This document shows, piece by piece, positions 46,146-54,750 of a DNA stretch of 64,000 nucleotides (positions are counted from its first letter, which is position 1; each line of letters begins with the position of its first letter). The notes beneath the pieces are model-generated. The model saw only the letters and a program-made list of their open reading frames with translations, was not told the origin of the DNA and searched no databases. The translations under genes were made by a program, and so were the position numbers. The stretch covers positions 1 through 64,000 of the forward strand of contig JAEUTY010000015.1 of assembly GCA_016787805.1 (NCBI GenBank), given 5' to 3'. Source of the DNA: Flavobacterium sp. (GTDB lineage Bacteria; Bacteroidota; Bacteroidia; Flavobacteriales; Flavobacteriaceae).

Positions 46146-46849
46146 AAAACATTTACAACTCCATCTTAACTTCAAAAAACCAAAAACTTTTGGCCATTTT
46201 GCTCGATCCTGAAAAATTAGCTTTGGATTCGTTAGCGTCATTAGTAGCAAAAATAAACACTTCGCCCGCAACGCATATCTTGGTTGGCGGAAGCTCTTTT
46301 GATGGTCATCATTTGGATGAAATAATTCAAACCATCAAAAAAAACACTGATTTACCGATATTATTATTTCCAGGAAATCCGTCGCAAATTTCGGCTGAAG
46401 CAGACGGTATTTTGTTCCTAACTTTACTTTCAGGAAGAAACCCAGATTATTTAATCGAACACCAAGTCAATGCAGTGCCATTTCTAAAAAAAACCAATTT
46501 AGAAATCATTTCAACTGGTTATATTTTGATTGAAAGCGGAAACGAAACTTCGGTTCAAAAAGTCAGTCAAACACAACCACTCAAACGCGATAACGCCGAA
46601 TACATTTTGCAAACGGCACAAGCTGGTGAGTTGATTGGCAACAAACTTATTTATCTTGAAGCAGGAAGTGGCGCAAAATGGGCTGTTCCAACTGAAATAA
46701 TTGAATTGGTGTCTCAAAACATTACCATTCCCATAATTGTTGGTGGTGGAATTCGTTCAAAAGAAGCTATCGAAAACGCCTACAAAGCCGGAGCAACTAT
46801 GGTCGTAATTGGAACTGCTTTTGAAAACGACAGTAATTTTTTCAACTAA
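46142..46849 (+). CDS. geranylgeranylglyceryl/heptaprenylglyceryl phosphate synthase family protein
   Basis: 235 residues from ATG at 46142 (ATGA overlap with the previous gene). TIM-barrel motifs ILLDPEKL, LVGGSSFDG, EAGSGAKWAVP and IIVGGGIRSKEA plus ATMVVIGTAFE are those of the GGGPS/PcrB family that joins a polyprenyl diphosphate to glycerol 1-phosphate. In archaea this makes ether lipids, but some bacteroidotes also carry it; its product here is unknown. The context does not show other ether-lipid genes. Confidence 0.88.
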   Translation: MKNIYNSILTSKNQKLLAILLDPEKLALDSLASLVAKINTSPATHILVGGSSFDGHHLDEIIQTIKKNTDLPILLFPGNPSQISAEADGILFLTLLSGRNPDYLIEHQVNAVPFLKKTNLEIISTGYILIESGNETSVQKVSQTQPLKRDNAEYILQTAQAGELIGNKLIYLEAGSGAKWAVPTEIIELVSQNITIPIIVGGGIRSKEAIENAYKAGATMVVIGTAFENDSNFFN

Positions 46850-46852
46850 ATC

Positions 46853-47467
46853 ATGATTGAATTCTTCTTTTCGCAATACAAAAACTATCCAACCTACGAA
46901 ATTGCACTCGAATTAACGGCAATTTTCTTTGGTTTACTAAGCGTTTGGATGTCGAAAAAGAATAATATTTTAGTGTTTCCAACAGGTTTAATCAACACTT
47001 CCATTTATGTTTTTTTGTTGTGGAAATGGTCGCTTTTAGGCGATATGATGATCAATGCTTACTATTTCATCATGAGTATTTATGGTTGGTACATTTGGAG
47101 CAGAAAAAAAGGAAATCAAGCTGAATATCCAATTGCAACTATCACTAATGAAGAGAAAAAAAGAGCACTACTACTTTTTATTGGTACAATTATTTTTGTC
47201 GTTTTAGTTTACCTGTTTTTTAATAAATTTACCAACTGGATGTCGTATCTAGACACGTTCATTACAGGCATTTTCTTTGTTGGAATGTGGCTCATGGCCA
47301 AACGAAAAATTGAAAATTGGATTTTTTGGATTATTGGAAACATCATTTCCATACCTTTATACTTTGCCAAAGGATACACATTTACTAGTTTGCAATATTT
47401 AATATTTACTATAATTGCCTATTATGGTTATTTAGAATGGAAGAAAATTTTACACAACAAGATATAG
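46853..47467 (+). CDS. PnuC-family vitamin transporter (nicotinamide riboside or thiamine)
   Basis: 204 residues, seven or so transmembrane segments. Typical PnuC/PnuT sequences: IFFGLLSVWMSKKNNILVFP, GLINTSIYVFLLW, AYYFIMSIYGWYIW, and IGNIISIPLYFAKG. Annotators would call it PnuC. The closely related PnuT carries thiamine in Bacteroidota, and a TPP riboswitch-controlled TonB receptor is about 2 kb downstream. Three bases after the GGGPS gene; the stop is overlapped by the next gene. Confidence 0.87.
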   Translation: MIEFFFSQYKNYPTYEIALELTAIFFGLLSVWMSKKNNILVFPTGLINTSIYVFLLWKWSLLGDMMINAYYFIMSIYGWYIWSRKKGNQAEYPIATITNEEKKRALLLFIGTIIFVVLVYLFFNKFTNWMSYLDTFITGIFFVGMWLMAKRKIENWIFWIIGNIISIPLYFAKGYTFTSLQYLIFTIIAYYGYLEWKKILHNKI

Positions 47468-48966
47468 CATTCATTAATAAACGCGGAAATTCACTAGAAA
47501 AATTGGAACAACAACTTCAGTTTTTTAAGGACGGCATCAATAAAATGAATTTGGTAAAATCGGCTTCAAAAGGAGACGGAATTTGGGTTTTTGACGAAAC
47601 TGAAAAGCAAGAATTTATAGCTTATTTTGATAAACACAAAAACAAATATTCGATTGAAAAATTTGTTCCAGCTTCAGGAGCTGCTTCAAGAATGTTCAAG
47701 TTTTTGAGCGAATTTATTAATGATTTTGATCCCGAAAACGATTCGATTAACTCGTATATTAATCACAAAACTTCCAAAGATTTATCCGTGTTTTTGGTAG
47801 GATTACGAAATTTTCCTTTTTATAAAAATCTAAAAGAAAAAACCATCGAGTTGTATCCCAACTTCAACAATTTGGAGAAAGACCAACGCGATTATTTGTT
47901 GATTAAAACACTTTTGTCAAAAGACCATTTCAACTTTGCCAACAAACCAAAAGGCATTCTTCCATTTCATAGAGTCAATAAAACCAACCTCTCTCCTATC
48001 GAAGAGCATATTTTTGAATCGGAATTTTACCGCAATCCGAACCAGAAAACTAAAATTCATTTTACTGTATCGAAAGAACACCAAAGCGAATTTGAAAAAA
48101 TAACTGGACAACATGATGGTTTTGAAATTACTTTTTCATACCAACAAAGTGCAACAGACACTTTGGCTGTCAATCCAGACAATTCGCCTTTTCGATTGGA
48201 AAATGGCGAATTATTTTTCAGACCTGGCGGACATGGTGCTTTAATTGAAAACTTAAATGCACTACAATCGGACATTGTTTTTATCAAAAATATTGACAAC
48301 GTTTCACACAATCACCTCAACAATATTATACAATATAAAAAGATGTTGGGCGGTGTTTTATTGCAAATACAGTTTCAGGTTTTTAAATTTTTAACCGTTT
48401 TAGAAAAGAAAGATTTTTCAACGGTTAGCCTAAAAGAAATTATCGATTTTGTTCAAAATAAATTGCAGATTACATTAAACGATGATTTTGAGCAATACCA
48501 ATTGGAGTTTCAAATTCAGTCGCTTCAAAAAAAGTTGAACAAGCCTATTCGCGTGTGCGGGATGGTAAAAAATGAAGGTGAACCTGGTGGCGGTCCTTTT
48601 TGGGTAAAAGACGAAAACGGAAAAGTTTCTTTGCAAATTGTAGAAACTTCTCAAATTGATTTGACCAACGAAAAACAAGCCGCAATTGTAGCCAAAGCAA
48701 CGCATTTTAATCCAGTTGATTTGGTGTGCAGCATCAAAAATTACAAGAACGAAAAGTTCAATTTGATTGATTTTGTGGATGAAAATGCTGGGTTTATTGT
48801 TGAAAAAACCAAAAATGGAAAACCAATCAAAGCCTTTGAACTTCCTGGCTTGTGGAATGGCGCTATGGCCAAGTGGATTACTATTTTTGTAGAAGTCCCA
48901 ATTTTTACATTCAACCCAGTTAAAACTGTTAATGATTTATTGAAACCTACTCACCAACACGACTAA
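47437..48966 (+). CDS. DUF4301 family protein
   Basis: 509 residues. DUF4301 is seen throughout: KFVPASGAASRMFKFL, KGILPFHRVN, FRPGGHGALIENLNAL, VCGMVKNEGEPGGGPFWVKD and LPGLWNGAMAKWITIFVEVP. I infer a nucleotidyltransferase-like fold from the GAASRM and PGGHGA segments, but the function is unproven. It overlaps the preceding transporter gene by 31 bases and the following gene by one base. Confidence 0.87.
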   Translation: MEENFTQQDIAFINKRGNSLEKLEQQLQFFKDGINKMNLVKSASKGDGIWVFDETEKQEFIAYFDKHKNKYSIEKFVPASGAASRMFKFLSEFINDFDPENDSINSYINHKTSKDLSVFLVGLRNFPFYKNLKEKTIELYPNFNNLEKDQRDYLLIKTLLSKDHFNFANKPKGILPFHRVNKTNLSPIEEHIFESEFYRNPNQKTKIHFTVSKEHQSEFEKITGQHDGFEITFSYQQSATDTLAVNPDNSPFRLENGELFFRPGGHGALIENLNALQSDIVFIKNIDNVSHNHLNNIIQYKKMLGGVLLQIQFQVFKFLTVLEKKDFSTVSLKEIIDFVQNKLQITLNDDFEQYQLEFQIQSLQKKLNKPIRVCGMVKNEGEPGGGPFWVKDENGKVSLQIVETSQIDLTNEKQAAIVAKATHFNPVDLVCSIKNYKNEKFNLIDFVDENAGFIVEKTKNGKPIKAFELPGLWNGAMAKWITIFVEVPIFTFNPVKTVNDLLKPTHQHD

Positions 48967-49367
48967 TGGACCAAAACATTCTACTATCTGAACTCAGTTA
49001 TAAAGCCATACGAAGCAGTGGTGCTGGCGGACAAAATGTGAACAAAGTAGCATCCAAAGTCGTTTTGACTTTTGATTTAAAAAATTCTCTAGCCTTAACA
49101 GATGAGGAAAAAGAGTTGGCAACAAGAAAGTTAAAATCGAAATTGACAGTTGAAGGCATCTTGATTTTGAATTGCGATGAAGACCGAAGTCAACTCAAAA
49201 ACAAAGCAATAGTAACCAAACGATTCCTCGAAATTATTCAAAAAGCATTGGTTGTACCTAAGGAACGAAAAGCCACCAAAGTACCTAAATCAGTGGTTGA
49301 AAAACGACTCAAAGACAAATCATCAGCAGCAGAAATAAAGCAAAACCGCAAAAAACCCAACATCTAA
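48966..49367 (+). CDS. arfB: alternative ribosome-rescue peptidyl-tRNA hydrolase ArfB
   Basis: 133 residues. The RF-1 type catalytic loop is SSGAGGQNVNK with Gly21-Gly22-Gln23, and a basic C-terminal tail (KERKATKVPKSVVEKRLKDK) enters the empty mRNA channel of stalled ribosomes, as in YaeJ. Full length. TAATG overlap with the DUF4301 stop. Confidence 0.92.
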   Translation: MDQNILLSELSYKAIRSSGAGGQNVNKVASKVVLTFDLKNSLALTDEEKELATRKLKSKLTVEGILILNCDEDRSQLKNKAIVTKRFLEIIQKALVVPKERKATKVPKSVVEKRLKDKSSAAEIKQNRKKPNI

Positions 49368-49491
49368 AATTCAATGGCAATGGCAAAAATCAATGTCAAT
49401 GCCCGAATGTAATTTTTTATTGTTTTTGAATTTTGATATTGTTTTTGAATTTGATATTTGCAATTTTAATTGATATTGATTTATCTTTGTA
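49368..49491 (+). other. intergenic leader with degenerate repeats
   Basis: AT-rich spacer with short degenerate direct repeats (CAATGGCAATGGCAA; ATTGTTTTTGAATTTTGAT repeated once). No ORF that I can support. A -7-like box TATCTTTG at 49483-49490 sits directly before the riboswitch. Confidence 0.5.
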
Positions 49492-49572
49492 CTGTCTCAC
49501 GGGGTGCTCTAAATAACGAGCTGAGATTATACCCATTGAACCTGAGCAGGTAATGCTGCTAAGGAAAGAGCG
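49492..49572 (+). promoter_or_regulatory. TPP riboswitch (THI element)
   Basis: Diagnostic THI sequences in order: GGGGTGCTC, a GCTC...GAGC arm, CTGAGAT, ACCCATTGAACCTGA, GCAGGTAATGCTGC, AAGGAAAGAG. It is followed by a further 12-bp hairpin (49572-49605) without a T-run and by the TonB receptor gene. It should lower expression of that receptor when thiamine pyrophosphate is plentiful. Confidence 0.95.
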
Positions 49573-49648
49573 ATCAAAATACAAGGTGCACGTTGCGTTT
49601 TGATCCAAAATAACCAATTGATTTACTAACCAGAATAATTTACCCCTG

Positions 49649-49673
49649 TTATTCGTAATTATTTTACGAATGA
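49649..49673 (+). promoter_or_regulatory. hairpin covering the start codon of the TonB receptor
   Basis: ATTCGTAA (49651-49658) pairs perfectly with TTACGAAT (49664-49671) around the loop TTATT, and two outer pairs extend it. The right arm contains the first bases of the ATG (49670-49672). It may be a translation-blocking expression platform. Confidence 0.6.
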
Positions 49674-51868
49674 ACGATTTATTCAAAGTACAAAGCACAA
49701 AGTACAAAAAGCAACGTTTTCTAAAACTTTTTTTAGGAACAATCATGTTTGTTGGATTTAACCATTCAACGCAAGCACAAGAAACTAGTAAAGATACTAC
49801 CCAACTTGATGAAGTAGTAGTTAGTTCGATTCGAGCGAAGAAAAAAACACCCATTACTTTTTCCAATCTTTCAAAAGAAGAATTGGCTACCCGAAATTTA
49901 GGTCAAGACATTCCTATTTTGATGAACTATTTGCCTTCGGTTGTTACTACTTCCGATGCTGGAAATGGTTTTGGCTATACCGGAATTCGCGTTCGCGGAA
50001 GCGATGCTACACGTGTCAACGTAACCATCAATGGAATTCCATATAACGATTCTGAAAGTCACGGTACTTTTTGGGTGAACATGCCCGATTTTGCTTCGTC
50101 GGTGGAAAACTTACAATTGCAACGCGGTGTAGGAACCTCAACCAATGGCGCTGGAGCATTTGGAGCAAGTTTGAATATGTTGACCGATAATTATTCGAAA
50201 ATAGCCAATGGTGAAATTTCCAATTCGTTTGGTAGTTATAATTCCAGAAAACATACGGTAAAATTCAGTTCGGGTTTGTTGAATAATAACTTTGAATTGA
50301 CCGGAAGATTATCAAAAATAGCTTCTGATGGATATATTGACCGAGCTTTTTCAGATTTAAAATCATACTTCTTGCAAGGCACTTTTACCAACACCAAACG
50401 CACCACTTTGATCAAAGCTTTGGTATTTGGTGGTACCGAAAAAACCTACCAATCTTGGAACGGAATTGACCAATTTACATTAGAAAACGATCGAACTTTC
50501 AATCCATCCGGCATGTTTACCGACGAATTAGGAAACGTACGTTTTTACGACAATGAAACCGACAACTACCAACAAGATCATTACCAATTGATTTGGAATC
50601 AAACTATTTGCAAAAACTGGAAGTCAAATGTTGCGTTTCATTATACCAAAGGAAAAGGATATTATGAAAATTACAAGGAAGACGAAGCTTTTGAAGATTA
50701 TAATTTAATTCCAGTGGCTGGCCAAACTACAACTGATTTGGTAAGGCAAAAATGGTTGGATAATGATTTTTTTGGCGCCACATTTTCACTGAACTACAAA
50801 AACGAAAACCTTGACATTGTTTACGGTGGTGGATGGAACAAATACCTTGGTGATCATTTCGGAAAAGTAATTTGGGCTCGCTATGCTTCAACAAGTGAAC
50901 TTGGCGATCATTACTACGACCATTTTGGCCGAAAAGAGGATGTACATACTTTTTTGAAAACATCTTATTCTGTGGTAAAAAATCTTTTATTGTATTTCGA
51001 TTTTCAAGTGCGATCTGTCAATTATTCAGCCAACGGCGATACAGGATTAGTTGACGATAGCTTTGCTTTTTTTAATCCAAAAGCAGGAATGACCTTTACG
51101 CTGAATTCGAATTCGAATCTTTATTTTTCTTACGCTAGAGCAAACCGCGAACCCAATCGAACCGATTATGAAAACGGAAATCCAAAGTCAGAACAATTGG
51201 ATGATTTTGAGTTAGGCTGGCGCTATGAGAAAGCCAAAACCAAATTGAACGTGAATGGTTATTTTATGCTTTACCAAAACCAGCTTATTTTAACAGGAGC
51301 TTTAGACGATGTAGGAAATCCTATTCGGGAAAATAGCGGAAAAAGTTACCGTTTGGGTGTTGAAATCGATGCTTTAATTCAACCCTTGAAAACTATTTTT
51401 CTTCAGCCTAATTTATCTTTAAGTCAAAATAAGAATTCCAATTTTTACTTTACAAGAGATGGTGTGCTACAAAATCTAGGCGACACCAACATTGCTTTTT
51501 CACCGAATTTGATTTTCAACAATCGGTTAACAATTGTTCCTTTTAAACATTTTCAAGCGAGTTTGTTTTCGAAATTTGTAGGTGAACAATACATGGGCAA
51601 TATAGATTCTGACGTTTCAAAATTAGAGGCTTATTCATCAACCGACTTTAATGTTTCGTATGAAATTCAACCTAAAAAAGTGTTTCAATCTGTAGTTATT
51701 TCGTTATTAGCGAATAACATTTTCAATCAAAAATACGTTTCCAACGGCTATTTTTACACGTTTGATGATGACTATTCCAACCCAGGAACCACAACTACAA
51801 TTGAAGGTGCTGGCTATTATCCGCAAGCTGGATTTAATTTTTTGGCAGGATTGACTTTGAAATTATAA
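49670..51868 (+). CDS. TonB-dependent receptor, probably for thiamine
   Basis: 732 residues. The signal sequence has a long basic n-region and ends near HSTQAQE. A plug domain follows (LDEVVVSSIRAKKKTP, GFGYTGIRVRGSDATR, VENLQLQRGVGTSTNGAGAFG), then a ~550-residue barrel ending in NFLAGLTLKL, with a terminal aromatic-poor strand. The THI riboswitch upstream makes thiamine or a derivative the likely ligand (inference from regulation). A second ATG at 49745 would lose the basic n-region. Confidence 0.9.
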   Translation: MNDLFKVQSTKYKKQRFLKLFLGTIMFVGFNHSTQAQETSKDTTQLDEVVVSSIRAKKKTPITFSNLSKEELATRNLGQDIPILMNYLPSVVTTSDAGNGFGYTGIRVRGSDATRVNVTINGIPYNDSESHGTFWVNMPDFASSVENLQLQRGVGTSTNGAGAFGASLNMLTDNYSKIANGEISNSFGSYNSRKHTVKFSSGLLNNNFELTGRLSKIASDGYIDRAFSDLKSYFLQGTFTNTKRTTLIKALVFGGTEKTYQSWNGIDQFTLENDRTFNPSGMFTDELGNVRFYDNETDNYQQDHYQLIWNQTICKNWKSNVAFHYTKGKGYYENYKEDEAFEDYNLIPVAGQTTTDLVRQKWLDNDFFGATFSLNYKNENLDIVYGGGWNKYLGDHFGKVIWARYASTSELGDHYYDHFGRKEDVHTFLKTSYSVVKNLLLYFDFQVRSVNYSANGDTGLVDDSFAFFNPKAGMTFTLNSNSNLYFSYARANREPNRTDYENGNPKSEQLDDFELGWRYEKAKTKLNVNGYFMLYQNQLILTGALDDVGNPIRENSGKSYRLGVEIDALIQPLKTIFLQPNLSLSQNKNSNFYFTRDGVLQNLGDTNIAFSPNLIFNNRLTIVPFKHFQASLFSKFVGEQYMGNIDSDVSKLEAYSSTDFNVSYEIQPKKVFQSVVISLLANNIFNQKYVSNGYFYTFDDDYSNPGTTTTIEGAGYYPQAGFNFLAGLTLKL

Positions 51869-51872
51869 AACG

Positions 51873-51901
51873 AAAAAGCCTGAAAATTCAGGCTTTTTTT
51901 A
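51873..51901. terminator. bidirectional intrinsic terminator
   Basis: AAAAAGCCTGAA/TTCAGGCTTTTT (51873-51884 with 51887-51898), with T-run; also ends the convergent lipoprotein gene. Confidence 0.85.
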
Positions 51902-52342
51902 ATTAGAAACTATAATAGTTGTTCCATTGAGTTCGGCTCGGTATTGTTTTAAAGGATACTGTAATCCTGGTGAACGACCATCAAGTAAACTATAAACTGC
52001 GTCATCACACGGACAAGTTGCTGTAGCGCCACTTATTTCTAAAGTTGAACAAGAGGAGAGCTCTTGATTTGGACAAGCGCCATCAAAAGCATAATATCCT
52101 GTTCCTGAATTATATATAATGATTCCTCTGTTTCCTACACCAAATTCATCAACTTTTTTGGAATTCCCTGCAAATTGTAACGAACTATATGTAGGTAAAT
52201 TTAAATTAACCTGAATACTAAAACTATAATTGGCTAAATAAGGATTATTATTGTTGATTTTATCTTTATGACAGCTCAAAATCGCTAGCAAAAGAATAGG
52301 AAAAACAACCACGCGTTGAAGTATTTTTTTTGAAAAATTCAC
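51899..52342 (-). CDS. Rieske-fold lipoprotein lacking iron ligands
   Basis: 147 residues. Lipobox AILSC with Cys24. The C-terminal ~100 residues follow the Rieske pattern: box 1 at Cys90-Pro-Asn92 and box 2 at Cys110-Pro-Cys-Asp113, then VYSLLDGRSPGLQYPLKQYRAELNGTTI. In a real Rieske protein positions 92 and 113 are His; here they are Asn and Asp, so a [2Fe-2S] cluster is not expected. The DGR-G-A/PL motif supports the fold. Function unknown. Confidence 0.72.
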   Translation of the reverse strand: MNFSKKILQRVVVFPILLLAILSCHKDKINNNNPYLANYSFSIQVNLNLPTYSSLQFAGNSKKVDEFGVGNRGIIIYNSGTGYYAFDGACPNQELSSCSTLEISGATATCPCDDAVYSLLDGRSPGLQYPLKQYRAELNGTTIIVSN

Positions 52343-52418
52343 TTTTTTAATAATTTATTTGATTAACTTTGTAATGCGCAAATGTGCAAAATAAAATTAA
52401 ATAATTAGTAAATAATAC

Positions 52419-52458
52419 TATCTTTGAAAAAAGAAATCCCGTTGCGATGGGATTTTTT
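52419..52458 (+). promoter_or_regulatory. greA promoter and 5'-end terminator-like hairpin
   Basis: The -7 box TATCTTTG (52419-52426) would start transcription near 52431. Immediately after lies a 9-bp stem, AAATCCCGT (52434-52442) with ATGGGATTT (52447-52455), followed by six T. This looks like a terminator placed at the very start of the greA message. Confidence 0.6.
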
Positions 52459-52482
52459 CTATTTATATATAACGACAAAATT

Positions 52483-52959
52483 ATGAGTAAAGTATCTTAT
52501 TACACCGCAGAAGGATTAAAAAAGCTGAAAGAAGAATTAGATCAACTTAAACATGTTGAAAGACCAAAAGCATCACAAGCTATAGCCGATGCTAGAGATA
52601 AAGGAGATTTGTCAGAAAATGCCGAATACGATGCCGCAAAAGAAGCACAAGGATTATTAGAAATGCGAATTTCTAAAATGGAAGAATTGTATTCCAATGC
52701 TCGATTAATTGACGAATCACAATTGGACACCTCAAAAGTTTTGGTTTTATCGAATGTGAAAATAAAAAACACAGCCAACAATATGGAGATGAAATATACT
52801 TTAGTAGCAGAAAGCGAAGCCGATTTAAAATCGGGAAAAATTTCGGTTACTTCTCCTATTGGAAAAGGTTTACTAGGAAAATCAGTGGGCGAAATTGCAG
52901 AGATTAGTGTCCCAAACGGAACATTAAAATTTGAAGTTTTAGAAATATCTCGCGACTAA
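52483..52959 (+). CDS. greA: transcription elongation factor GreA
   Basis: Rescues backtracked RNA polymerase by stimulating transcript cleavage. 158 residues from ATG at 52483 (MSKVSYYTAEGLKKLKEEL). The N-terminal coiled coil has the tip sequence RDKGDLSENAEYDAAKEAQ with the functional acidic Asp/Glu pair, and the C-terminal FKBP-like domain ends with FEVLEISRD. An upstream extension to 52447 falls inside the hairpin and is unlikely. HIT gene follows after 10 bases. Confidence 0.96.
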   Translation: MSKVSYYTAEGLKKLKEELDQLKHVERPKASQAIADARDKGDLSENAEYDAAKEAQGLLEMRISKMEELYSNARLIDESQLDTSKVLVLSNVKIKNTANNMEMKYTLVAESEADLKSGKISVTSPIGKGLLGKSVGEIAEISVPNGTLKFEVLEISRD

Positions 52960-52969
52960 ATATTGGGTG

Positions 52970-53359
52970 ATGAGTTCTATTTTTACCAAAATCGTAAACG
53001 GTGAAATTCCGTGTTACAAAGTAGCTGAAGACGACAATTACTTGGCTTTTTTGGATGTCAATCCGAATGCAAAAGGACATACGTTGTGCATTCCAAAACA
53101 AGAAATCAATAAGATTTTTGACATGGAGGAAGATCTTTATGTAGGCTTGATGAAATTCTCACGAAAAGTGGCCAAAGCGCTTGAAAAATCAGTTGAATGC
53201 AAACGAATTGGCGTGGCTGTGGTTGGTTTGGAAGTTCCGCATGTTCACGTACATTTGATTCCTTTACAAGACATGGATGACATGCGATTTCAACGAAAAG
53301 TGAGTTTATCCAAAGAAGAATTTGAAGACTTGGCTTTAACAATTGCTTCACATCTATAA
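52970..53359 (+). CDS. HIT family hydrolase
   Basis: 129 residues. The histidine triad is HVHVHL (His91, His93, His95), with SIFTKIVNGEIPCYKVAED and FLDVNPNAKGHTLCIPK at the N-terminus. Hinge-type HIT proteins hydrolyse AMP-linked purine nucleotides. Start taken at ATG 52970; a GTG one codon upstream is possible. Co-directional with greA. Confidence 0.93.
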   Translation: MSSIFTKIVNGEIPCYKVAEDDNYLAFLDVNPNAKGHTLCIPKQEINKIFDMEEDLYVGLMKFSRKVAKALEKSVECKRIGVAVVGLEVPHVHVHLIPLQDMDDMRFQRKVSLSKEEFEDLALTIASHL

Positions 53360-53360
53360 A

Positions 53361-53397
53361 AAACAAAAGCTACATCAAAAGTGTAGCTTTTATTTTA
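53361..53397. terminator. bidirectional intrinsic terminator
   Basis: AAAAGCTACA (53365-53374) pairs with TGTAGCTTTT (53382-53391). Serves the HIT gene and the convergent kinase gene. Confidence 0.82.
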
Positions 53398-54532
53398 TCT
53401 TCAAACTGATTTGCATCGTCGTTCCTTTTCCGACTTCCGACTTTAAAACTTTTATTTTCCCCTTATGGTATTCTTCTACAATGCGTTTGGTAAGTGACAA
53501 ACCCAAACCCCAACCTCTTTTTTTGGTGGTAAATCCGGGTTCAAAAACGCGTTTGAATTGGTTTTTTGGAATACCTTTACCTGAATCTTTGACATTAATT
53601 TTCACTGCCGCACCATCATTTTCAATAGTAATTTTAAGCTTTCCTTTGCCTTTCATCGCGTCAATAGCATTTTTCATTAAATTTTCGATGGTCCAACTGT
53701 GCAAAGCTGGATTTAGAGCAACAATAATGGGTTTTTTAGGCGCTGAAAAACTAAATTCAACTTGATGCGAAAAGCGTGATTTTAAATAATCAAATGAATT
53801 TTTTGTTTCTTGAATGATGTCTTTATCCTCCAAAATAGGTTCCGAGCCAATTTTTGAAAAACGATCGGTTATGGTTTGCAAACGATTGATGTCTTTTTCA
53901 ATTTCGGCTACAGTTGTTGCATCCACATTGTCGGCTTTCATAATCTCGAGCCAACCAATCAACGATGATAATGGCGTTCCGATTTGATGCGCGGTTTCCT
54001 TTGCCATTCCAGCCCAAAGTTTGTTCTGCGTCGCCATTTTGGTGCTCTTATAAAAATTATAAACTACGGCGCCAAAGAGAAAAATGATCAATAATAATGC
54101 AATTGGATAGTATTTTAATTTGTTTAATAAATCCGAATCACCATAATAAAGATATTGTGTTTTATCACTTGAAATCTTCATTATTATCGGATCATTTTGA
54201 GCCTTTAATTTCTTAATAAATGTTTTTAATTTGATTTTATCATTTAATACTTCTTCCTCTATACCATTTGTATTAATAATAGAATCATTTAATGCTAGTA
54301 CAATTGGAATTCTTGGGTTTTGAATAAGCGCTAATGGCAACTCCAAATCTGCATTGATATCCTCAGAATTAATTTTCTTTTGTGCCAATGCCCAATGCTC
54401 CATCTTCACTCGTTCTTCATTTTTAAAAATCTGAAAAAAAGTATACGTATTCCACATGATGAGCGATACTATAACAAATGATGCTATAATAATCATCCAA
54501 CGGGTAGAGCTACGACGATCGGTGAACTGCAT
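53390..54532 (-). CDS. membrane sensor histidine kinase
   Basis: 380 residues. Two transmembrane helices (about residues 12-34 and 143-161) flank a ~105-residue periplasmic sensor. The phosphoacceptor is His182 in ETAHQIGTPLSSLIGWL. The ATPase domain has the N-box NLMKNAIDAM, G1 DSGKGIP and G2 GWGLGLSLTKRIVEEY. No HAMP domain is evident and no response regulator gene is adjacent, so it is an orphan here. Signal unknown. Confidence 0.92.
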   Translation of the reverse strand: MQFTDRRSSTRWMIIIASFVIVSLIMWNTYTFFQIFKNEERVKMEHWALAQKKINSEDINADLELPLALIQNPRIPIVLALNDSIINTNGIEEEVLNDKIKLKTFIKKLKAQNDPIIMKISSDKTQYLYYGDSDLLNKLKYYPIALLLIIFLFGAVVYNFYKSTKMATQNKLWAGMAKETAHQIGTPLSSLIGWLEIMKADNVDATTVAEIEKDINRLQTITDRFSKIGSEPILEDKDIIQETKNSFDYLKSRFSHQVEFSFSAPKKPIIVALNPALHSWTIENLMKNAIDAMKGKGKLKITIENDGAAVKINVKDSGKGIPKNQFKRVFEPGFTTKKRGWGLGLSLTKRIVEEYHKGKIKVLKSEVGKGTTMQISLKIK

Positions 54533-54682
54533 TCAATTTAAATTTTTTTAAAAGTAATCAAAAATAATTACTTATTAAAAATTGAAAAAAGGAATGCTAC
54601 TTTTATGAACATCACATTAAAAGTAGCATATTGTTTTTCAAAATGTTACATCATTAAACAATTCACAAATCATTAAAAAACA

Positions 54683-54715
54683 TTTGAATAAATAAAAAGT
54701 TATTTCGTAATTTTG
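54683..54715 (+). promoter_or_regulatory. sigma-A promoter of ahcY
   Basis: -33 TTTG (54683-54686) and -7 TAATTTTG (54708-54715) are separated by 21 bases, a close match to the Bacteroidota TTTG-N19-23-TAnnTTTG consensus. 35 bases to the ATG. Confidence 0.78.
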
Positions 54716-54750
54716 CACCACATTTTTTAAAATTAAATAGATACAAATAC

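Noticed and set aside
49572-49605. Hairpin after the TPP aptamer as an intrinsic terminator
   Set aside because: The stem is strong but the following bases are CAAAATAACC, with no T-run, so transcription termination is not supported.
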